The position numbers were made by a program, and so were the translations under genes. A DNA stretch of 64,000 nt, taken from the NCBI GenBank assembly GCA_022575985.1, contig JAKSXM010000231.1:23846501-23910500 (forward strand), given 5' to 3'. Source of the stretch: Anagrus nilaparvatae (lineage: Eukaryota > Arthropoda > Insecta > Hymenoptera > Mymaridae). Below, piece after piece: positions 56,061 to 64,000 of the stretch; position 1 is the stretch's first letter, and every line of letters starts with the position of its first letter. The notes under the pieces were generated by a model. That model saw only the letters and a program-made list of their open reading frames with translations. It had not been told where the DNA came from and did no database searches.

Positions 56061-57427
56061 CCCTGCCGAGCCAAACTTTTTCAAATATTCCATCCAATGA
56101 ACATGTTCCATGTTAAAATTGACTAGGCCGCGACTACCACCATGATTTTCTGGTAGTTTTTACCTAATAAGATGTAAAAAAAATGTGAAAACGGAATCGG
56201 CAATAGATGCCAAAAAGATTTTGCCACTCATATATCAAAAACCGTGTTTTTCGTATCTGAGCTACCCCAAATTTTCAAAATAACTTTTTAGGTAAATAAA
56301 ATTTTAAAATCTAGATAAAAAAATATGATTGCCAGGAAGGAACCTTTCCAGAAGAAAAAAAACATTTCTTTTTACGATGAAACTTAGCCAAGTTATCGTC
56401 AATTTAAGATTTTCTGCAATCAGATTGTCATAAAAAAGATATTGAAAAAACCTGTTTCTGAACATAAAATATACATTATTGCTTGATTTATTATGGTAAA
56501 ATACTAATTTTTTTTTTAATCGTTAATTTTTTCTCTGAGTATTCATTTTCATCAAGAAAAAAATAATTTTTTTTTTATCACATTTCAACTTTTAGGTCAA
56601 AAACCAATGAAAATCTGTGTTAAATAAATTTTGCTACTTACAGTTTTCAAAGGCTTCTTCTAACCTACAAATTAAAATTTTGTCAATAAAAAGGATTTCT
56701 TTCTTGAAAAAATAAATACTCCGTGAAAAATTAATCAATATTTAAAAAGAAATTATTATTTTAGGATGAAAATCAAGCTAGTTATGCATATTTTAAGTTC
56801 AGAAACAGGCTTAATTCAATAGGATTTCAATCATATTTAAGACAAATTTCAGTAATAATATCCAGTATTCGCTTGACTTTCATCTTAAAATAATAAATTT
56901 TTTTCTTTTAAATTAATTTATTTTTCCCTGAGTATTCATTTCTTTAAGAAAAAATTATTTTTATTGACAAAATTTCAATTTTTAGGTCAAAAACTGTGTT
57001 AAGTAAATTTTTCTACTTGCAGTTTTCAAAGGCTTTTTGACCTAAAAATTGAAAAACTGTATTAAGTAAATTTTGCTACTTGCACTTTTCAAAGGCTTTT
57101 GAACTAAAAATTGAAATTTTGTCAATAAAAATGTTTTTTTTCTTAAAGAAATGAATTTCCAGGGAAAAATTAAACTATTTAAAAAAAAACTATTATTTTA
57201 CGAAGAAAATAAAGCGAGTAATGCACGTTTAAAGTTCAAAAACAGGCTTTTTTCAATATAGAAATATCGTTTATAGTCAATTTTTGGATCTGATACGTAA
57301 TTTTTTGAAAATTTTTTCTCAAATTATTGTTGAGATTGAAAAAGTCAATCAATCTAAAAAATTATTGTCATCAAATAATACAAAAAATTTTTTTTTTTTT
57401 TTACGACGTAGTACTTAATTTTTTCCT
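56061..57427. other. Left-only spacer with small inverted repeats
   Basis: No gene. Related phrases around TTTTTAGGTCAAAAACTGTG and CTACTTGCAGTTTTCAAAGG recur in direct and inverted order at about 56580-56720 and 56950-57140. From 57250 it carries the AT-rich units also seen at 39471-41660. Confidence 0.5.
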
Positions 57428-59152
57428 ATGAAAGTACGAGTATCTAGAATTATCGTTTGTAAAGGATTTCTCTTTCTGATACGTAATTTTTCAAAAAAAA
57501 AACTTTTTTGATAAAAAAATGTTTAAAAAAACAATCATTTTTTTTTATGGTGTAATACTTAATTTCTTTCTATGAAAGAAATTAATATCTAGTATTACCG
57601 TTTTTTTCGTTGCCTTCAATCTGATACTTAATTTTTCGAAAATTTTTGTCTCAAAAATTTTTCTTTTAAAAAATACAAAAATCACTAATTTTTTTTTTCT
57701 TTTTGGATGTAGTATAATTTTTTCTATGAAAGTATTAACTTGATATTTTCAATAAGATAATTAATTAATAACTACGCCAGCTATACCAAAAACTGTCTAA
57801 CAGACATAATAAGCATAAAAGAAGATTATGTACTGGTGTAAAAAAATTTACCTTTTAATTAGGTGAAAAACCTAATTTTTTCCATGAGATGTTAAACTGA
57901 CAATAGCAAGGAAAAGATAATTTTTAGTTTTTCTTATGAAATTATTTCTTGTAGACCATTAAGAACATTTTGTTACTGCTAATATCTCAAAATTTTGCAT
58001 GATTACCGACTAAAAGACCCAAAACATTGGATATCTGAGACTTCCTTCTAAAAAACTGTAAATGTAAAAGAAAAAGAATCAAATATTTTTTAGTATTAAT
58101 TTAAAAATATTAATTTAAAATTTAGATAAGTCCGCAATTAATATTTTAAGCCCTTAAAAATTAGGTTTAAACTCTTACTAATTTTATTTTGGTTCGGATA
58201 AGTCAAACTGGAGATACCCTGCACATCGTTTTTTCTTGTTTTTTCTCCTTATTAGGCCTTAAAAAAATTCCTTTTTGATTCAAAGTAGTTTTTTCATAGA
58301 ACCAATATTATTGACAAATCTTTGAAAAAAATTTTCTGAAATTTGAAGGTTATCTAGCCAGAATTTCTGAGTAAATAGACGCAGCTTGCAACAAATTTTC
58401 TTATTCTACTAAAAAAATCTTCCTTGATTTAAACTCTGAAAATACTTCACAAAAAAATATATAATTATTAATATTGTGCCAATTAAAATTTATCTAAATA
58501 TATTTTTTTTGTATACATTTAAATATTTTTTTTGCTGATAAAAATGCAACTAACTATTTGGTTAAGTTTGTTTGTGAACATAGTTCATATCATGCTAATG
58601 AACTTGAACTTGGATATAAACAAACTTAACCAAAAAGTTAGTTGCATTTTTATCAGCAAAAAAAATATTTTAAATGTACACAAAAAAAATATATTTAGTT
58701 AAATTTTAGTAGGTATAATATTAAAAATTATATCTTTTTTTGTGAAGAATTTTCAGAGTTTCAATCAAGGAAGATTTGTTTAGTAGAATAAGAGAATTTG
58801 TTGTAGACTGCGTCTATTTGCTCAGAAATTCTAGATAGATAACCTTCAAATTTCAGAAAATTTTTTTCAAAGCTTTATCAAAAATATTGGTTCTGTGAAA
58901 AAGTTACTTTGAATCAAAAAGGAATTTTTTTTAAGGCCTAATAAGGAGAAAAAACAAGAAAAAACGACGTGCAGGGTATCTCCAGTTTGACTAATCCGAA
59001 CCAAAAAAAAAATTGGTAAGAGTTTAAACCTAATTTTTAAGGGCTGATAAAGAGTTTTTTTTAAATATTAATTGCGAACTTATCTAAATTATAAATTAAT
59101 AATTTTAAATTGATTATTTAAATTAATTATTTTATTAATTTTAAATTAATTA

Positions 59153-59190
<38 letters not shown>

Positions 59191-59853
59191 CTAAAAAATA
59201 TTTAATTCTTTTTCTTTTACATTTACAGTTTTTTAGAAGGAAGTCTCAGATATCCAATGGTTTGGGTCTTTTAGTCGGTAATCATGCAAAATTTTGAGAT
59301 ATTAGCAGTAAAAAAATGTTCTTAATGGTCTACAAGAAATAATTTCATAAGAAAAACTAAAAATTATCTTTTCCTTGCTATTGTCAGTTTAACATCTCAT
59401 GGAAAAAATTAGGTTTTCCACCTAATTAAAAGGTAAATTTGTTTACACCAGTACATAATCTTCTTTTATGCTTATTATGTCTGTTAGACAGTTTTTGGTA
59501 TAGCTGGCGTAGTTATTAATTAATTATCTAATTGAAAATATCAAGTTAATACTTTCATAGAAAAAAATTATACTACATCCAAAAAGAAAAAAAAAAATTC
59601 GTGATTTTTGTATTTTTTAAAAGAAAAATTTTTGAGACAAAAATTTTCGAAAAATTAAGTATCAGATTGAAGGTAACGAATAAAAACGGTGATTCTAGAT
59701 ATTAATTTCTTTCATAAAAAGAAATTAAGTACTACACCATAAAAAAAATGATTGTTTTTTTAAACATTTTTTTATCAAAAAAGTTTTTTTAAAAAAATTT
59801 TAGAAAAATTAGGTATCAGATGGGAGATATCGAGTAAAAACGATAATTCTACA
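57428..59853. repeat. Inner palindrome B
   Basis: Arms of about 1.15-1.24 kb, 57428-58572 and 58617-59853, meet at a 44-bp loop. Examples of pairing: GGTTAAGTTTGTTT (58559-58572) with its inverse at 58617-58630, and CCAGCTATACCAAAAACTGT near 57777 with its inverse near 59490. The right arm has an added A/T-rich patch at 59090-59185. No gene. Confidence 0.85.
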
Positions 59854-59856
59854 CGG

Positions 59857-60985
59857 TAGAATTGCTTTATTTTGGTTGAATTTTACTATTTTTGGTTGAA
59901 TTTTCAACCAATTGGTTTAATATTCAACCACTTGGTTTTTGATTGAATTTCCAGTAATTTTCAACCAATTGGTTGATTTTTCAACCATTTGGTTGAATAT
60001 TCAACCAAAATGGTTAAAAATTCATCCAAAAGCTAAAATACAAAATAAAAATAATGTAATTATAATACAGAGTAAAAAAATGATCTGTGCATTCATTAAA
60101 AGTGAATTAATTTTATAATTGATTATATAATTAGTGATTTTTTATGTATTATTACTTCATTTGGCTCAGAAGCTGAGGAATGACTAATTATATTAAAATG
60201 GAATCTAAAATTTCAAGTTTTTCAAAACACAAACTCTTATTTATATATATCGAACAGTTTTTAGCTTAGACATCTTGTTCAATCAATGCTCCATCTGAAA
60301 ATTCTCTTTTATGAAAAACTCTGACAATAAATATAAAAAAAAGTACTGAATTACCTCTTAGGAATATTACAGGCGTATTCTCATTACTAACAAAATTGTA
60401 TGTATTTTAATTTCTATTTGCATATATAATGGATAATTATCAATGAAATTTAAAAATATATTCCTTGTATTCTTTTTATAATTTTAAACTTCTATATAAA
60501 CTATAACGTCTTTACTTTAATTTAAAATTATATATCTATAAAATCCAAATGATGTTTTTTTTTTATTAATCTATACTTTTTTTTTGTAAATAAAAAAATA
60601 TGTACCCTGCTGACTGGAGAAAAATTTTAAATTACTCTTTTTAAAATTAATTTTTCAAAAAATGCACCAAGAATCTTACAAATAGGTATAGTTTATTTTA
60701 AAAATTATGGATAAAATAAATTAAGTAACCTTTTTAATTAGTCATTCCTCAGCTTTTGAGCCAAATGAAGTAATAATACATAAAAAATCACTAATTATAT
60801 TATAATTATTATAAAATTAATTCACTTTTAATGGATGCACAGATCATTTTTTTACTCTGTATTATAATTACATCAATTTTATTTTGTATTTTAGCTATTG
60901 GTTGAATTTTACTATTTTTGGTTGAAAATTTAACCAATTGGTTGAAAATTACTATTTTTGGTTGAATTTTCAACCAATTGGTTTG
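59857..60985. mobile_element. Inner palindrome C with AACCAATTGGTT iterons
   Basis: Both ends carry arrays of TTTTGGTTGAATTTT and CAACCAATTGGTTGA (59857-60020 and 60895-60985). Further in, 60050-60190 mirrors 60735-60890 (TGGCTCAGAAGCTGAGGAAT vs its near inverse around 60745). The loop 60190-60735 is AT-rich with no gene. A MITE-like foldback nested in, or part of, the larger element. Confidence 0.75.
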
Positions 60986-60989
60986 TCCA

Positions 60990-62945
60990 ATTGGTGAAAA
61001 ATTGACGCGATTATGGGGGGGGGTGAAATGGACTAGAATATTTTCGATTTAGGGACTTAGAATAATTTGAAGTGGGAGATAACAATCCTCAACAAGTAAG
61101 GGAGCATTCACACGAGAAAAAAAAATTTTAACCACCACCTCCAAAATTTACTCCCACTTTTGATTATTTAGCATGCAAGAATGGAACGAGAGGGGGTAAA
61201 TATCGAAGGTGGGGGTTACAAATTTTTTCTCGTCTGAATGCTCCCTAACAACCCTGATAACAACAACAACACTAAACCCAAACTATTTTGATTCCCTAAA
61301 CCTGAATTATTCCAAGTCTCTAAATTGATATTATTCTATAGAATACTTATAAGTCCATAAACCTGTATTATCCTTAAGTCTAGATTTTTCAAAGTCTCAT
61401 TTGACTCCCTCCCCCCCCTTAAATAGAACAAATTTTACCCCCTACTTAAATAGGACAAATTTAACCACCCACTTAAATGGGGCAAATTTTACCCCCCCCC
61501 CCCTTAATTTTCAAGTTCTCAAGAACCCCCTCCTTAATATATATTATAACTGGTTTGTGTTAACCCAACTTAAATGCATGGATATAATTATCACCTCACT
61601 AGCTGTAAGATTTTAAACCCAAACTATTTTGATTCCCTAAACCTGAATTATTCCAAGTCTCTAAATCGATATTATTCTAAGTACTAAACCTTTATTATTC
61701 TAAGTCCTTAATTCTAGATTTTTCAAAGTCTCTTAATTATTCAAAGTCTCATTTGACCCCCCCCCCTTAAATAGGGCAAATTTTACCCCCCTCCCTTCAT
61801 TTTCAAGTTCTCAAGTACCCCCTCCTTATAAACATGTTCCATGTTAATATATTTTTTTAAATACTCATCAAACAAAGTAAATCGGTGAAATAGTTATCAC
61901 CCAAACTTTTAAGAAAAATTTAAGCACAGCAATCTGATAGTGTGAAAAACTAAATTTTTACTTTTTTTGATCCTCAGAGATTGGAAATTTACTTCCACAA
62001 GAGAAAATCAATATTTTTGAGAGTCTGATTGGAGATCTGGTATAAAACTTTTTTTTTCGAAAAGATGGAGTTCCGATCGAAACTCTTAAATTGAAAATTT
62101 TACATCGGCAGTTAATAATAGCTGACTTTTGAGGTTCAGACTACATTTTCAAAAAATTAAAACGGTCATGTAATATAATTGAAAAAACAAGTAGGTAATG
62201 CAATTTATTCAGATTTAAATTTTTTTAGAAAATAATAGCTAAAAAATTTATATTTTCTTTTATTTACAGAAATTTCCAATGATGTTACTAAACCAGCTGT
62301 AGTTTATTGATCGAAACAAAGTTTTAATCCATTGTAAATTTGTGTGTGTGTGTGTGTGTGTATTTGATTGATCTATCAATAAAATAAAAAAATGAAGAAG
62401 ATACTAAATTTTTTTTTTTATACACCAAATGTCCGTAAATACGCCAAAAAGCAATTTTAAGGGAAAAAAAGTCGGAGCCGATGAAGCGTCCTAAAATATT
62501 AATAAAACGTTTCTAAAATTTTGGTTGTTATGTTATATGCTTTTTTTACGTTAAAATTAACGTTAAATTTTAACGTTAAATTTAATATCGGATTTGAACG
62601 TTTAATTTAGCATTAAATTTTAACGTTAAATTTAGTGTTGAATTTTAACGTTAAATTTAAGGTTGAATTTTAACGTTAAATTTAATGTTGAATTTTAACG
62701 TTAAATTTAATGTTAATTTCAATGTCAAATTTTAGCATTAAATTTAATAATAAATTTAATGTTAAATTTAATGTTAGAACGAACATTAATTTGATTAAAA
62801 AATTTAGTTGTGAAAAAATAGCAATGATGCTTAATTTTAGAAGCATCAGGGTAATTTCCATAATAACTACATAGTTGGATTAGCAAAATTATGAAGATTT
62901 TTTTTCTTCAATTTTCCGCGATAATTTTAACGTTAAATTTAATAT
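60990..62945. repeat. Right outer arm
   Basis: Inverse of the left arm, with C runs (61408-61503, 61758-61800), a TG microsatellite (62341-62361) and TTAACGTTAA-type iterons at 62545-62945. A block around TTTTGATTCCCTAAACCTGA is duplicated (about 61290 and 61630), which the left arm does not show. The short frame at 61401-61616 is not a gene. Confidence 0.8.
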
Positions 62946-63596
62946 TGGATCCTCATCTATTTCAATATCTTTGTAATAAATATTATTTAATTTTAGCCAT
63001 ACAAGTGCATTTCTTATTTTATCAGAACGCACTTTGAAATCACTAAATCCACTTGGTGTTTCTTTATGAAAAATTAATGTAGATGGTAAATTATTTGGAT
63101 GTATCGGTAATTTGTTAATATATTCAATAATATATTGTCGAAAGTTAATTATGTTTCCAGAGTTTGAATACTGATTTCCTTTAATTCTGTAAATTGTAAT
63201 TATCGGATGTATTCTTGCTATCAACATTTGTTCTATATAACTTAAATCGCATAATTCATCGGGTACCGCATCCGGATCCATATTATTATCAGCAGTAAAT
63301 TTGTTTGATTTTTTGCAATTGGTGCAGATGTTATTTTTATCCGTATGAATATCATAAAATGATCTGTTACATTTGATGCATTCTTCTGTGACTATATTTT
63401 GACATTCTTTGTCAAATGAATTTCCTGCTTTGATTGTTTTATCCGTGAATATGTTTGGTAATTCGAAATTATTTGATTAACTATTTTGATTATCCTGAAT
63501 TTTATTTGTTTTGGCTTCATTTAATCTTCTTGGTGTTAAATATTTTCTATGCATAATATTACGTTGTTTAGTTGATTTTTTCGTAACTTTAGGCAT
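62946..63596 (-). pseudogene. Helitron Rep N-terminus
   Basis: Starts at ATG 63596 (MPKVTKKSTKQRN), has one in-frame stop (about 63480), then two CxxC pairs (CIKCNRSF, CTNCKK), and from 63281 an open 130-codon stretch: PDELCDLSYIEQMLIARIHP, GNIINFRQYIIEYINKLP, VRSDKIRNALVWLKLNN. This matches the conserved N-terminal block of Helitron Rep proteins. It is cut at IDEDP by the foldback; the last 15 or so codons of the open frame belong to the foldback. Confidence 0.75.
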
Positions 63597-64000
63597 TTTT
63601 CTGCTGAAATTTGTAATATAAGCTATGTAATTATATGTGTTCAAATATAGTTAAATTAATTTTAAATTCGTAAATAATATATTTGGCAAAATGTTTTTCA
63701 TTTTAATTTTTTGTTTTGAAAATTATAATTTTAAGAATATTTTCTCCTTATAAATTATGAAATTGTGAAATTTCAAATTAATTTTTAATTACAGTAATAA
63801 TTCATTTTAATTATTTACTTTTATTTTGGGTAATTAATTTATTTAAAATCGTTTTTTATTACCTAAGAAATCCTTTTGTAAATTTAGAAACGTACATTTT
63901 TAAAAACAATTCCGGTAATTTTACGATAAAATTGTAAATTAATAATAATTTTATAAAATTTTAAAAAAATTCTTAATTTTTCGATAAAAATCGGAAGTTT
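63597..64000. other. Upstream of Helitron Rep, AT-rich
   Basis: No gene seen. It presumably contains the Helitron promoter and 5' region; the TC terminus is not within the window. Confidence 0.4.

Larger units (their letters stand above)
54136..62945. mobile_element. Giant nested foldback inside the Helitron gene (8.8 kb)
   Basis: Outer arms: about 54276-56050 mirror 61015-62925 almost exactly over long stretches, with a longer TTAACGTTAA array on the left (54136-54275) and a small duplication on the right. Inside lie a second palindrome (57428-59853) and a third (59857-60985). No transposase. It splits the Helitron Rep gene between IDEDP (62945) and GDILKQ (54130). The target duplication could not be fixed because the ends are repeats. 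Confidence 0.8.
47911..64000 (-). mobile_element. Dead Helitron, minus strand, 5' end outside window
   Basis: The 3' terminus is at 47911: read on the minus strand, a hairpin GCGCGCGAAGCGCGC is followed by 15 nt and CTAG before T, the canonical Helitron 3' end. Rep/helicase coding remnants run right to left from 63596 to 48658: zinc-finger-like N-terminus, Helitron-like N domain, HUH nickase motif, Pif1-type helicase motifs. The gene is interrupted by an R1-clade LINE (50413-53815) and a giant foldback (54136-62945), and carries several stops and a missing helicase segment. Confidence 0.8.

Noticed and set aside
1..64000. Proviral segment of a wasp-associated polydnavirus
   Set aside because: No viral circle boundary motifs or characteristic gene families are recognisable; everything identifiable belongs to transposable elements.

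Overview
The window is a eukaryotic, very AT-rich repeat block, almost certainly from an arthropod. The AT-rich background, the insect-type mobile-element families (R1-clade and CR1/jockey-like LINEs, a Ty3-like LTR element, a Helitron) and one 71-bp GT-AG intron point to an insect. A small-genome, AT-rich hymenopteran such as a braconid is my guess, not something the sequence proves. I see no ordinary single-copy host gene that is intact. No operons, prokaryotic signals or CRISPR arrays are present.

Layout, left to right. 1-2335: decayed Ty3-like gag remnant. 2368-2680: 3' fragment of an R1-like LINE. 4245-6540: young non-autonomous LTR element with 316-bp LTRs, purine tract and a 5-bp target duplication. 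8077-19748: an 11.7-kb foldback element, apparently inserted into a CR1-like LINE whose halves lie at 8007-8076 and 19749-21060. Its arms carry a small Cys-rich ORF and TTGATCAA iterons, and its loop is a 270-bp satellite with higher-order periodicity. 21503-21963: MITE. 22951-23160: tRNA-derived SINE. 24701-28973: a palindromic element built from a repeated 14-bp palindrome, enclosing a two-exon gene fragment. 28975-31120: hairpin repeats. 31230-37763: a nearly perfect palindrome (arms about 2.58 kb) whose loop holds 358-bp direct repeats around a tRNA-like sequence. 37764-47910: minisatellite arrays broken by a CR1-like LINE (39918-40971), a Transib-like MITE (41733-42397) and an internally deleted Ty3-like element (42510-46380) with a textbook -1 frameshift signal. 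47911-64000: a dead Helitron on the minus strand, split by a full-ORF2 R1-clade LINE (50413-53815) and by an 8.8-kb nested foldback (54136-62945).

The recurring theme is giant inverted-repeat elements whose arms are arrays of short palindromes, a different one in each: TTGATCAA, GTCACCYAGGTGAC, TTAACGTTAA, AACCAATTGGTT. Recent activity is best supported for the 316-bp-LTR element (one difference between LTRs), the R1-clade LINE (intact 983-codon ORF2, long target duplication) and the near-identical palindromes. The Helitron, the CR1-like LINEs and both gag copies are broken. Alignments were made by eye; identities and copy numbers are estimates.
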